Shown here: one piece after another, positions 26,482 to 34,537 of the stretch
How the letters are laid out: each line of letters begins with the position of its first letter
How positions within the stretch are numbered: position 1 is the stretch's first letter
Source of the DNA: Rhodobacterales bacterium
GTDB lineage: Bacteria > Pseudomonadota > Alphaproteobacteria > Caulobacterales > Hyphomonadaceae
Length of the DNA: 64,000 nucleotides
Direction of reading: 5' to 3'
Assembly: GCA_014763715.1 (NCBI GenBank)
Contig: JACXUV010000009.1
Coordinates: forward strand, 1-64,000
The notes under the pieces: model-generated
Seen by the model: the letters and a program-made list of their open reading frames with translations, nothing else
Told to the model about the DNA's origin: nothing
Database searches by the model: none
Made by a program: the position numbers and the translations under genes

Positions 26482-27885
26482 ATGAGCATCAAACCCATTC
26501 ATATCATCGGCGGCGGCATGGCCGGATCGGAAGCAACCTGGCAGGCCGCGAATGCCGGCGTACCCGTCATCCTGCACGAAATGCGGGGCGTCAAAGGCAC
26601 CGAGGCCCACCAGACAGACAAGCTGGCAGAGCTGGTCTGCTCGAACTCGTTCCGCTCCGACGACCACACGTCCAACGCCGTGGGCGTGCTGCACGAAGAG
26701 ATGCGCCGCGCGAACGGCCTGATCATCTCCACGGCCGCCGAGCACCAGGTGCCTGCCGGCAGCGCACTGGCCGTGGACCGGGAAGGCTTTGCCGAGGCGG
26801 TCACCGCGAAGCTGGAAGCCCACCCGAACGTCACCATCGTGCGCGAGGAAATCACGGGCATCCCACCGGAAGACTGGGACAGCGTGATCATTGCCACCGG
26901 CCCGCTCACCTCCATCGCCCTCGCCGATGCCATTCGCGCGCATACCGGCGAGACCGACCTTGCTTTCTTCGACGCCATTGCGCCGATCGTCTATTTCGAC
27001 AGCATCGACATGTCGAAAGCCTGGCGCCAGAGCCGCTATGACAAGCCGGGCCCCGGCGGCGACACGGCAGCTTATATCAACTGCCCGATGACCGAAGAGC
27101 AGTACAACGCCTTCATCGACGCGCTGATCGCGGGCGAGAAGACCGAGTTCCGCGACTGGGAGAAGGACACGCCTTACTTCGAAGGCTGCCTACCCATCGA
27201 GGTGATGGCCGAACGTGGCCGCGAAACGCTGCGCTTCGGCCCGATGAAGCCGGTCGGCCTGACCAATCTGCACCAGCCGGACGTGAAGGCCCACGCCGTC
27301 GTCCAGCTGCGGCAGGACAATGCCCTCGGCACGCTGTGGAACATGGTCGGCTTCCAGACCAAGCTGAAATACGGCGCCCAGACGGACATCTTCCGCATGA
27401 TCCCCGGCCTTGAGAAGGCCGAGTTCGCGCGCCTTGGCGGCATCCACCGCAACACGTTCCTGAACTCACCGAAACTGCTGGACGCGCAGCTGCGCATGAA
27501 ATCCATGCCGCGCCTGCGCTTTGCAGGCCAGGTAACAGGCGTGGAAGGCTATGTCGAAAGCGCAGCCATGGGCCTGCTGGCCGGGCGGTTTGCTGCGGCT
27601 GAGCGGCTCGGCCGCACGCTGGACGCTCCGCCGCCGACCACGGCGCTCGGCGCCCTTGTCACGCACATCACCGGCGGGCACCTTGAAGGCAGCCAGACCT
27701 TCCAGCCGATGAATGTCAATTTCGGCCTGTTCCCGGACATCGAGGATTTCCCGAAGAAGGACGAAAACGGCAAGCGCCTGCGCGGCAAGGCCAAGGGCCG
27801 CTCCAAGAAAGGCGCCCAGGCCGCCCGCGCCCTGAACGACATTGACGCCTGGATCGCGGCGCAGGCACTGGAGAGTGCGGGCTAG
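26482..27885 (+). CDS. trmFO: folate/FAD-dependent tRNA m5U54 methyltransferase
   Basis: Makes ribothymidine at position 54 of tRNA using methylene-tetrahydrofolate and FAD. The 467-residue product begins [19 protein letters not shown] with the FAD dinucleotide fold. Family signatures are [25 protein letters not shown] (the catalytic cysteine region), [52 protein letters not shown] and NVNFGLFP. I prefer ATG 26482; a GTG 30 bases upstream is in frame but adds a segment unlike the family. The C-terminal [14 protein letters not shown] stretch is basic. Confidence 0.95.
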   Translation: MSIKPIHIIGGGMAGSEATWQAANAGVPVILHEMRGVKGTEAHQTDKLAELVCSNSFRSDDHTSNAVGVLHEEMRRANGLIISTAAEHQVPAGSALAVDREGFAEAVTAKLEAHPNVTIVREEITGIPPEDWDSVIIATGPLTSIALADAIRAHTGETDLAFFDAIAPIVYFDSIDMSKAWRQSRYDKPGPGGDTAAYINCPMTEEQYNAFIDALIAGEKTEFRDWEKDTPYFEGCLPIEVMAERGRETLRFGPMKPVGLTNLHQPDVKAHAVVQLRQDNALGTLWNMVGFQTKLKYGAQTDIFRMIPGLEKAEFARLGGIHRNTFLNSPKLLDAQLRMKSMPRLRFAGQVTGVEGYVESAAMGLLAGRFAAAERLGRTLDAPPPTTALGALVTHITGGHLEGSQTFQPMNVNFGLFPDIEDFPKKDENGKRLRGKAKGRSKKGAQAARALNDIDAWIAAQALESAG

Positions 27886-27895
27886 CGCTCCGGCG

Positions 27896-28636
27896 TTAGC
27901 GCACCAGCATCCAGACCGCCATAGCCACCATCAGGACGTTTTCCAGCAGGGAGACGAAGCCGAGCGGGACATTGCTGTTGCCGCCCACACAGGCGCATCT
28001 GAGGTCCCGCTTCTCGATGTAGACTGCCTTGAACACGGACACGGCCCCGATCGTACCAATGAACAGGGCCAGAGGCGCAGCAAACCAGATCAGGGCCCCG
28101 GCGATCATCAGGACACCAGCCAGCAATTCCGCAAACGGATAGATATAGGCATAGCGCACATAGCGCCGCGCCAGCAGGTCATAGCCGAGGAAGGTGTTGG
28201 AAAAGGCGTCGAGGTCCCGCAGCTTCTGCACGGCCAGGAGGCACATGCTGATCGCGATAAACCATTCTGCCGCCCGCATTGTCAGCAATGTGCCATAGGC
28301 CGCCCAGCTGACCGCCAGCGCCATCATTGCGGCAGACGCAAAGATCGCGACGACCGGCGTGTAGGTCTTCGCATCCTTGTCCTTCCGCGGGTAGCTGAAG
28401 AACATCCGCAAATCGTCATAACCGCCAATCCGCTCCCCACCGATAAAGGCCTGCGGTGTCGTCTTCACATCGTGTTCGGCCTTGAAGGCATCGGTTTCCT
28501 CCCGCGAGGTGAGCAGGCGATCATCTACCCGGTAGCCCTTGCGGCGCAGCAAGGCGCGGGCTTTCAGACCGAACGGGCAGACATGTGACGGCGTTTTCAT
28601 CCGGTAGAGGATGGCGACAGGTTTGGACGGCGACAT
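27896..28636 (-). CDS. glutaredoxin-MauE fusion membrane protein
   Basis: The 246-residue fusion starts at ATG 28636. The N-terminal glutaredoxin-like domain (about 1-85) has PSHVCPFGLKARALL with a single active-site cysteine (C20), and TTPQAFIGGERIGG with the cis-proline glutathione site. After it come four membrane spans of the MauE/DoxX type, then a C-terminal CACVGGNSNVPLGFVSLLEN with a Cys-x-Cys pair before the last span. Such proteins are thought to move electrons or thiols across the membrane. The gene is divergent from a MerR-family regulator, and a MerR-type promoter drives it, so it should respond to a metal or thiol signal. Confidence 0.75.
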   Translation of the reverse strand: MSPSKPVAILYRMKTPSHVCPFGLKARALLRRKGYRVDDRLLTSREETDAFKAEHDVKTTPQAFIGGERIGGYDDLRMFFSYPRKDKDAKTYTPVVAIFASAAMMALAVSWAAYGTLLTMRAAEWFIAISMCLLAVQKLRDLDAFSNTFLGYDLLARRYVRYAYIYPFAELLAGVLMIAGALIWFAAPLALFIGTIGAVSVFKAVYIEKRDLRCACVGGNSNVPLGFVSLLENVLMVAMAVWMLVR

Positions 28637-28671
28637 GGGGGGACAGCTCCACTTGTATGTCAGGTCCCGCC

Positions 28672-28703
28672 CATATAGCTTCCGTACCATGGTACGGTTG
28701 CAA
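28672..28703 (-). promoter_or_regulatory. MerR-type promoter/operator with long spacer for the Grx-MauE gene
   Basis: On the minus strand a -35 TTGCAA (28698-28703) and a -10 TATATG (28672-28677) are separated by 20 bases, the elongated spacing that MerR-family activators correct by twisting DNA. The spacer holds a perfect 16-bp palindrome CCGTACCATGGTACGG at 28682-28697. Its half-sites CCGTAC-N4-GTACGG are those I recall for the mercury operator merO. The regulator gene begins just to the right, so it probably binds here. Confidence 0.8.
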
Positions 28704-28715
28704 GACGATCTGAAC

Positions 28716-29111
28716 ATGAGCATCGGACAGCTCGCCCAGGCCGGCGGCGTGGGGGTGGAAACCGTCCGCTATTACCAGCGTCAAAACCTGATGGCGCTGC
28801 CTGCCCGGCCTGCTGGCGGCGGGGTATCAGGCGGCACGCGGAAGTATGGCCCGGCGGACCTTGAACGCCTGCGCTTCATCCGCTCCGCTCAGGCGGCCGG
28901 CTTTACCCTGAAACAGATTGCCCGGTTGATCGAACTCGACGCCACATCAGACCGGTCCGAAGTGCGCCAGATGGCCAGCGACAGGATCGGCGCGCTGGAC
29001 GCCCAGATACAGGAACTGAAAAGGGCCCGCACGGCCCTGCAGAAACTGGCCCATCAGTGCGACCATGCCGAAGATGGCCCTTGCCCGATCCTGAAGGCGT
29101 TCGAGGCCTAG
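28716..29111 (+). CDS. MerR-family metal-responsive regulator with CueR-like cysteine spacing
   Basis: The 131-residue activator has an N-terminal winged helix (MSIGQLAQAGGVGVETVRYYQRQNL and GGTRKYGPADLERLRFI), a dimer coiled coil, and a metal loop near the end with C115 and C123. The C-x7-C spacing matches CueR (C112/C120). The position where MerR/ZntR carry an essential cysteine near residue 80 is Arg80/Ser81 here. By that logic it should sense a monovalent metal such as Cu(I) or Ag(I), not Hg(II), although its operator looks mer-like. I start at ATG 28716; ATG 28689 lies inside the operator. Confidence 0.8.
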   Translation: MSIGQLAQAGGVGVETVRYYQRQNLMALPARPAGGGVSGGTRKYGPADLERLRFIRSAQAAGFTLKQIARLIELDATSDRSEVRQMASDRIGALDAQIQELKRARTALQKLAHQCDHAEDGPCPILKAFEA

Positions 29112-29758
29112 ACCTGCCCGGTGCGAATGGCTTTCAGGATGCTGAGGCGTTTGGTGACGGCGTCCGGTTCGCCCTTTTCGCTGTAATGCTTGCGCAGACG
29201 ATAATGAGCGACGGCCGGGCGGATGGATTTCGGCACGGGCTTTACATGCGGGCCGAACGCCTTCGTCTCTGACCGGCGCAGCGCGGCATAGGCCGGGGCG
29301 ACATCGCGGATTTCCTCAGCCCAGTCATGATGGCTGGTCAGCAGGCTGGCCGCGATCAGGGCCAGCCAGGCTTCCGGCTCCTTGCTGCGGTCTTCCGCCA
29401 CGAACGCCGCCTCATACCCGTCGACCAGCCTCTGCAACGCGCCGGGCTTCAGCCGGCCGGCAGCCGTTTCCTCCGCCAGGGCGAGGCAGACGTCATGCTC
29501 GCGCGGGGGCTGGCCCGCTTCCAGCTCGTTCAGCGCCTCGCGCCACCACTGGAAACGGATCAGGCCCAGCGTCTCTTCCGAGACAGCCAGCCGGACGCGG
29601 GCCAGCTCATAGGCCAGTGCATATAGCGCCGTCAGTGTCTGGCGCTGGGCGGCCGGGGCATAGCGGCTGGAGATCCAGCGATCCTCGTCCACCTTGCGGA
29701 CCCGCTTGTCGATTGCGGCCCACTGTGTTTTGGAAAGGGGGGTGGTCTTGTTCGGCAT
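29108..29758 (-). CDS. squalene/phytoene-synthase-fold protein, NDUFAF6-like
   Basis: The 216-residue protein belongs to the squalene/phytoene synthase superfamily by its DRWISSRYAPAAQRQTLTALYAL and LGLIRFQWWREAL segments. The first aspartate-rich DxxxD motif, expected after the YALA helix, is absent (YALAYELARVRLAVSEE), and no second DxxxD is seen. It is therefore unlikely to make squalene or phytoene. The short NDUFAF6-like group, some members of which help assemble respiratory complex I, fits better. I start at ATG 29758. Its stop codon overlaps that of the convergent MerR gene. Confidence 0.7.
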   Translation of the reverse strand: MPNKTTPLSKTQWAAIDKRVRKVDEDRWISSRYAPAAQRQTLTALYALAYELARVRLAVSEETLGLIRFQWWREALNELEAGQPPREHDVCLALAEETAAGRLKPGALQRLVDGYEAAFVAEDRSKEPEAWLALIAASLLTSHHDWAEEIRDVAPAYAALRRSETKAFGPHVKPVPKSIRPAVAHYRLRKHYSEKGEPDAVTKRLSILKAIRTGQV

Positions 29759-29822
29759 GGAACCCATATGTCGGATGACGCGCTTCTCTACCAGATACCT
29801 ACCTGCATGAAAGGATTTCCAG

Positions 29823-30431
29823 ATGGCATTCACACTTCCCGATCTTCCCTATGGGCGTGACGCACTGGCCCCGCACATTTCCGAACAGACGCTGAATTTT
29901 CACCATGGCAAGCACCATCAGGCCTATGTCACCAATCTGAACGGCCTGATCGAAGGCACTGACCTGGCCGGCAAGTCGCTGGAAGAGATCGTGAAGATCT
30001 CCGGTGCCGACAAGTCCAAGGCTGGCATCTTCAACAATGCCGCGCAGGTGTGGAACCACACCTTCTACTGGCATTCGATGAAGCCGGGTGGCGGCGGTAA
30101 GCCGCATGGCAAAGTGGCTGAACTGATCGACCGGGATCTCGGCGGCTATGACGAATTCGCCAAGGCATTCAAGGCGGCTGGCGGCACGCAGTTCGGCTCC
30201 GGCTGGGCCTGGCTGATCCTGAAGGACGGCAAACTGGCCATCACCAAGACGCCAAACGCCGAAACCCCGCTGACCGATGAGGGCGCAACGCCGCTCATGA
30301 CCATGGATGTGTGGGAACACGCCTATTACCTCGACTACCAGAACTCCCGTCCTGGCTACATGGACACGTTCCTGAACAGCCTGGTGAACTGGGACTTCGT
30401 GAACCAGAACCTCGCTGACGCGGGCGCCTGA
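29823..30431 (+). CDS. sodB: iron superoxide dismutase
   Basis: Cytosolic Fe-type superoxide dismutase of 202 residues, converting superoxide to oxygen and peroxide. The metal ligands are in place: H27 (LNFHHGKHH), H79 (QVWNHTFYW), D162 and H166 (DVWEHAYYLDYQN). FNNAAQVWNHTFYW and the GSGWAWL stretch are typical of the Fe form. The start MAFTLPDLPYGRDALAPHIS is standard. It is divergent from the squalene-synthase-like gene, and a zinc-ribbon gene follows. Confidence 0.97.
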   Translation: MAFTLPDLPYGRDALAPHISEQTLNFHHGKHHQAYVTNLNGLIEGTDLAGKSLEEIVKISGADKSKAGIFNNAAQVWNHTFYWHSMKPGGGGKPHGKVAELIDRDLGGYDEFAKAFKAAGGTQFGSGWAWLILKDGKLAITKTPNAETPLTDEGATPLMTMDVWEHAYYLDYQNSRPGYMDTFLNSLVNWDFVNQNLADAGA

Positions 30432-30439
30432 TTGAGTTA

Positions 30440-30469
30440 GGGTCCCTGCGATTCATGTCGTGGGGACCC
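30440..30469 (+). promoter_or_regulatory. hairpin over the ribosome binding region of the zinc-ribbon gene
   Basis: GGGTCCC (30440-30446) pairs with GGGACCC (30463-30469) with a 16-base loop. The right arm ends four bases before the ATG at 30474 and covers the only G-rich stretch that could bind 16S rRNA. It may damp translation of the zinc-ribbon gene, or act as a weak sodB terminator; no T-run follows. Confidence 0.4.
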
Positions 30470-30473
30470 GACC

Positions 30474-31136
30474 ATGTTTTGTACCCAGTGCGGCCGGAAA
30501 TTCGGCGAGACTGACAATTTCTGCGCCGGATGCGGCGCCCCGCGCAGCAGCGCAACTTCGCCGACATCCGAGGCAACAGACCCCGGGATCGACTGGCGCG
30601 CCTCTACCGATCCACGCCTGATCATGAATCACCCCGAGGTCCGGGCCCGGGTTGAGAAAGTCACCGGCGCCAACCCGCAGAGCATGACGGCAGAACGGTT
30701 CTACGAACTTGCCCGCCCGGTCATGATGATTACGGGCGCAGGCCCCGCACCGCCGCTGAAACTGCTGAAGGATGTGGCCCTGCCGCTCTATGCGAAGTTC
30801 GGCGTGAAATCCCATACAGAGCTTTCGCAGGGGTTCCGCAACTCGTTCGGCGAGACGCTGGCCGCCGTCTTCTGCTCCCTCGCCAGCCGCAGCCAGCCTG
30901 TCGAAGACATTGCCGATGCCACCGATGGCTGCGTGGTCACGTCGAAGATGGCGTCCTCCATCTGGTCCTGGGAAGGCAAGATGGTTGTCACGCTGGAGGC
31001 CCGCCCGGAAGGGACGCTGCTGAAAGGCGCGATCACCGTGCCAGGGCAGACGTCGGACTGGGGCAAGGCGAAGCGCGTGCTGCAGGACCTGATAGACGAT
31101 GTGGGCAAGTACCGGGACACGCCCGCCACGGGCTGA
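30474..31136 (+). CDS. zinc-ribbon protein of unknown function
   Basis: A 220-residue soluble protein. The N terminus is a classic four-cysteine zinc ribbon (FCTQCGRKFGETDNFCAGCG). A Ser/Thr-rich linker and a larger domain follow that I do not recognise: DPRLIMNHPEVRARVEKVTG, a helical middle, then two beta-rich stretches (GCVVTSKMASSIWSWEGKMVVTLEARPEG, LLKGAITVPGQTSDWGKAKRVLQDL). There is no signal peptide or membrane span. It follows sodB by 42 bases in the same direction and may share its transcript. Confidence 0.7.
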   Translation: MFCTQCGRKFGETDNFCAGCGAPRSSATSPTSEATDPGIDWRASTDPRLIMNHPEVRARVEKVTGANPQSMTAERFYELARPVMMITGAGPAPPLKLLKDVALPLYAKFGVKSHTELSQGFRNSFGETLAAVFCSLASRSQPVEDIADATDGCVVTSKMASSIWSWEGKMVVTLEARPEGTLLKGAITVPGQTSDWGKAKRVLQDLIDDVGKYRDTPATG

Positions 31137-31204
31137 CTCCCCGTCCTGAACGCAGCCCCTTCACGTTCGCCCCGAAATACACTATGTGCACCGCACAAGA
31201 CGCT

Positions 31205-31282
31205 CCGGGCATGGAAAGCGCCCGGTCCGTGGAACGCACACTGGAGTGCGGGAAGCGGAAAGTTGGCGGCCATGTGGGCCGC
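31205..31282 (+). promoter_or_regulatory. three consecutive hairpins in the DEAD-box helicase leader
   Basis: The stems are CCGGGC/GCCCGG (31205-31225), CGCAC/GTGCG (31235-31250) and GCGGCC/GGCCGC (31266-31282), all between the zinc-ribbon gene and the helicase start at 31319. Helicase mRNAs of this group often carry structured leaders that the helicase itself unwinds. Whether this one is regulatory is inference. Confidence 0.45.
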
Positions 31283-31318
31283 ACCGGGTATTAACTTCCA
31301 TCTCAGGAACGACAGACA

Positions 31319-32866
31319 TTGACTGAAAAGACATTTGCCGACCTCGGGCTCAGCCCCGACATTCTCAAGGCACTGGACGAAGCAGGCTACAAGACGCCAA
31401 CCCCGATCCAGGCCGAAGCCATCCCGAACGTGATCGCTGGCAATGACGTGACGGGCATTGCCCAGACCGGCACCGGCAAGACGGCAGCCTTCGTGCTGCC
31501 CATGATCCACCGCCTGGCCCGTGGCCGCGCCCGTGCCCGCATGCCGCGGTGTTTGATTCTCTGCCCGACGCGCGAACTCGCCGCCCAGGTTGCCGAGAAC
31601 TTCGAAAAGTATGGCAAATACCTGAAGCTCACCATGGCGCTGCTGATCGGCGGGGTCAGCTTCAAGGAGCAGGAAGTCCTCCTGCAACGCGGTGTCGATG
31701 TGCTGATCGCCACGCCGGGCCGCCTGATGGACCAGTTCGATCGCGGCAAGTTGCTGCTGATGGGTGTGGAATACTTCATCATCGACGAAGCCGACCGCAT
31801 GCTGGACATGGGCTTCATCCCCGATATCGAGAAGATCTGTTCGAAACTGCCGGCGAAGCGCCAGACGCTTCTCTTCTCGGCAACCTTCCCGACGGACATC
31901 CAGCGCCTCGCGAAGACCTTCCAGCGCGATCCGGTGAAAATCGAAGTCGCCCGCCCGACCGATGCGGCGACAACAATCACGCAGCATGTCGTGCACATCC
32001 CGACCAACGATGCCAAGGCGAAGCGCACGGCGCTGCGCCGCGTGATCGAATCCTGCGACGTGAAGAACGGCATCGTGTTCTGTAACCGCAAGGTCGAAGT
32101 GGACATTGTTGCGGCCTCGCTGACCAAGCATGGCCATGACGCTGCACCGATCCATGGCGACCTGCCGCAATCCGTCCGTACCGAGACGCTGCAGCGTTTC
32201 CGTGATGGCGACCTGAAGCTCCTCGTGGCTTCCGATGTTGCGGCACGCGGCCTCGACATTCCGGATGTCGGGCACGTGTTCAACTATGCGCCGCCGCCGA
32301 AGGACGAAGACTATATCCACCGCATCGGCCGCACCGGCCGCGCCGGACGGACGGGCGAAAGCTACACGATCGTGTCGCCGGTCGACGAAAAATCCTGGGG
32401 CTTCGTCCTCAAGATGATCAAGAAAGACGTCGAAGAGTTCATGCCGGAAGGCCTGCTCGAAGAGATCGCCAACCTGCCGCCGGAAGAAAAATCCGGACGC
32501 GGACGGCGTGACGGCCGCGACAGCAGCCGCAGCCGAGGCGGACGTGGTGAACGCACACGTGGCGCACGCGGCCGCACCCGCACGGAAGAACCCGCTGCCG
32601 AGAGCGATGTCACTGTCGCTGACGTGCAGGAGGAAGTCCGCGAGGAAGCGCCTGCCAAGGCGGAAAAACCAGAAAAGACTGAAAAGTCCGAAAAGCCGAA
32701 GCGCGAGCGTGCCGAACGGCCGGAACGGGCTGAGCGCAAGAGCACTGAGCGCAAGGAAAAGCCGAAGCGGGACTACAAGCGCAAGGATGACGACCTGATC
32801 CTTGAGCCGGCCCCCGACAATGTGAAAGGCTTCGGCAACGACATTCCCGCCTTCCTGAAACGCTGA
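31319..32866 (+). CDS. DEAD-box RNA helicase, RhlE-like
   Basis: ATP-dependent RNA helicase of 515 residues. All core motifs are present: F6 with Q31 (PTPIQ), AQTGTGKT at 48-55, PTRELAAQ, ATPGRLMD, DEAD at 156-159, SAT, ATP-site HRIGRTGR and VASDVAARGLDIP. The start is TTG 31319, preceded by AGGA, with no better ATG. After residue 400 the tail is low complexity: Arg/Gly-rich (GRDSSRSRGGRGERTRGARG), then Lys/Glu-rich (KAEKPEKTEKSEKPKRERAERPERAERK), ending NDIPAFLKR. Such tails tether the helicase to RNA. A strong terminator follows. Confidence 0.93.
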   Translation: MTEKTFADLGLSPDILKALDEAGYKTPTPIQAEAIPNVIAGNDVTGIAQTGTGKTAAFVLPMIHRLARGRARARMPRCLILCPTRELAAQVAENFEKYGKYLKLTMALLIGGVSFKEQEVLLQRGVDVLIATPGRLMDQFDRGKLLLMGVEYFIIDEADRMLDMGFIPDIEKICSKLPAKRQTLLFSATFPTDIQRLAKTFQRDPVKIEVARPTDAATTITQHVVHIPTNDAKAKRTALRRVIESCDVKNGIVFCNRKVEVDIVAASLTKHGHDAAPIHGDLPQSVRTETLQRFRDGDLKLLVASDVAARGLDIPDVGHVFNYAPPPKDEDYIHRIGRTGRAGRTGESYTIVSPVDEKSWGFVLKMIKKDVEEFMPEGLLEEIANLPPEEKSGRGRRDGRDSSRSRGGRGERTRGARGRTRTEEPAAESDVTVADVQEEVREEAPAKAEKPEKTEKSEKPKRERAERPERAERKSTERKEKPKRDYKRKDDDLILEPAPDNVKGFGNDIPAFLKR

Positions 32867-32884
32867 GGCGTCAGGACAGGACCA

Positions 32885-32925
32885 GAAAAAAGCCCCTCAT
32901 CCGGCGGATGAGGGGCTTTTCTTTT
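32885..32925. terminator. bidirectional rho-independent terminator between helicase and aldehyde dehydrogenase
   Basis: A 12-pair stem AGCCCCTCATCC (32891-32902) / GGATGAGGGGCT (32906-32917) with a three-base loop is followed by TTTTCTTTT on the plus strand. It is preceded by an A-run that gives U's on the minus strand. It should end both the helicase gene and the convergent aldehyde dehydrogenase gene. Confidence 0.95.
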
Positions 32926-32940
32926 CGGGGCAGGCGCGCC

Positions 32941-34377
32941 TCAGCGCTTCAGCCTTCCCTGCACTTGTTTGCGGAATTTCTCGCCATATGGCGGGCGGAT
33001 CATCGAGATCATCTCACTACCCGTCTGCGTGAAGACAGCCTTCTTGTGGCTGAATTCCAGGAAGCCTTCGCGGCCATGATAGGACCCCATACCTGACGGA
33101 CCGACGCCACCAAAGGGCAGGTCTTCCTGGCCGACATGCATGACCACGTCATTCACGGTCACACCGCCGGAAGTTGTGTTGTTGAGCACCATATCCTTTT
33201 CCGCAGCGTCTTCGCCGAAATAGTAGAGCCCCAGCGGACGGTCATGCGCGTTGATGTAATCCACGGCCTGCTTCGTGTCTGAATAGGACTTGATCGGCAG
33301 GATCGGCCCGAAGATCTCGTCCTGCATCACCTTCAGGTCGTCGGATGGATCGACGATGATGTGGGGTGGAATCTTGTGGTACGGCTGCTGGGAGAAATTC
33401 TCCCCGGTCGGATTGATCTCGACGACCTGCGCGCCCCTGGACTTCGCTTCCTCGATATAGCCCATCAGACGGTCGTAATGGCGCTGGTTCACGATGGAGG
33501 TGTAGTCCTCATTGTCCTTGAGGCCACTCGGATACATCGTCTCAATAGCCTTGGTCGCTGCGGCGACGAACTCAGACGTCTTCTCCTGCGGGACAAAGGC
33601 ATAGTCCGGCGCGAGACAGATCTGCCCGGCATTCAGCGCCTTGCCCGCCATGATCCGCGTAGCGGCCTTCTGCAGGTCTGCCGACCGGCCCAGGACAACC
33701 GGGCTCTTGCCGCCCAGCTCCAGCGTGAGCGGAACCAGATTGTCTGCGGCGGCGCGCATGACGTGGTGGGCGATGGAGGTCGCGCCGGTGAACAGGATGT
33801 GGTCGAAAGCCAGTTTCGTGAACTCGGCGCCGACTTCCGGCCCGCCCGTAATCACGGCGACTTCTTCCTCGTCATAATACTGGGCGATCGCTTTCTTCAT
33901 CACTTCCGAGGTCGCCTCGGTGAATTCAGACGGCTTGATCATGCAGCGATTTCCCGCCGCGAACACACCGGCCAGCGGCGTGAAGGTCAGGTTTACCGGG
34001 AAGTTCCACGGACTGATGACGCCGATCACCCCCTTCGGCTGGAACTGAAGTTCGGCCTTGGCGCCGAGCAGGCCGAGCGGGAATTCCGGCTTGCGCCTTT
34101 CCGGGCGCATCCATTTGACGGTGTGCTTCTTCGCATGCTTCAACGCCCCAATGGAGCCTGCGATGTCGGTGAAGGCGGACTGGTCCTTCGAGCGGTGTCC
34201 GAAGTCCTGGCACATCGCGTCGACCAGCTCGTCATTATAAGTGATCAAGAGGTCGATGGCCTTGTCCAGCCACTCGATCCGCTTGGCCGCAGACGGGATA
34301 CCGTCGCGGATATGAGCGGCCTTCTGCCGGGCGAGAATGCCGGCCATGCCGGTGGCGGGGGCGCTATCAAGTGCCAT
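32941..34377 (-). CDS. coniferyl-aldehyde-dehydrogenase-like aldehyde dehydrogenase
   Basis: NAD(P)-dependent aldehyde oxidation. The 478-residue product has the ALDH fold: VIGVISPWNFPVNLTFTPLAGVFAAGN, FTGATSIAHHVMRAAA, the general base E220 in LELGGKSP, and the nucleophile C254 in NAGQICLAPDY. The short length and PDYAFVP after the cysteine fit the CalB (coniferyl aldehyde) branch, but hydrocarbon-chain aldehydes are also oxidised by this branch. It is divergent from an enoyl-CoA hydratase and may share a control region with it. Confidence 0.85.
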   Translation of the reverse strand: MALDSAPATGMAGILARQKAAHIRDGIPSAAKRIEWLDKAIDLLITYNDELVDAMCQDFGHRSKDQSAFTDIAGSIGALKHAKKHTVKWMRPERRKPEFPLGLLGAKAELQFQPKGVIGVISPWNFPVNLTFTPLAGVFAAGNRCMIKPSEFTEATSEVMKKAIAQYYDEEEVAVITGGPEVGAEFTKLAFDHILFTGATSIAHHVMRAAADNLVPLTLELGGKSPVVLGRSADLQKAATRIMAGKALNAGQICLAPDYAFVPQEKTSEFVAAATKAIETMYPSGLKDNEDYTSIVNQRHYDRLMGYIEEAKSRGAQVVEINPTGENFSQQPYHKIPPHIIVDPSDDLKVMQDEIFGPILPIKSYSDTKQAVDYINAHDRPLGLYYFGEDAAEKDMVLNNTTSGGVTVNDVVMHVGQEDLPFGGVGPSGMGSYHGREGFLEFSHKKAVFTQTGSEMISMIRPPYGEKFRKQVQGRLKR

Positions 34378-34537
34378 AGATCCGATCTCCCTGAATATCG
34401 GTTGCGCTGAAGAGTTTAGCGCACGTTCAGCGCTTCACAATGGTCTTGTCGGCTTGCCGCCGGGTGAGGCGTTCACAAGCCGTGCAAGCCGATTAGATTG
34501 CGGATCAAACAAAGATCCACACCAAAGGGAGGGCGAC

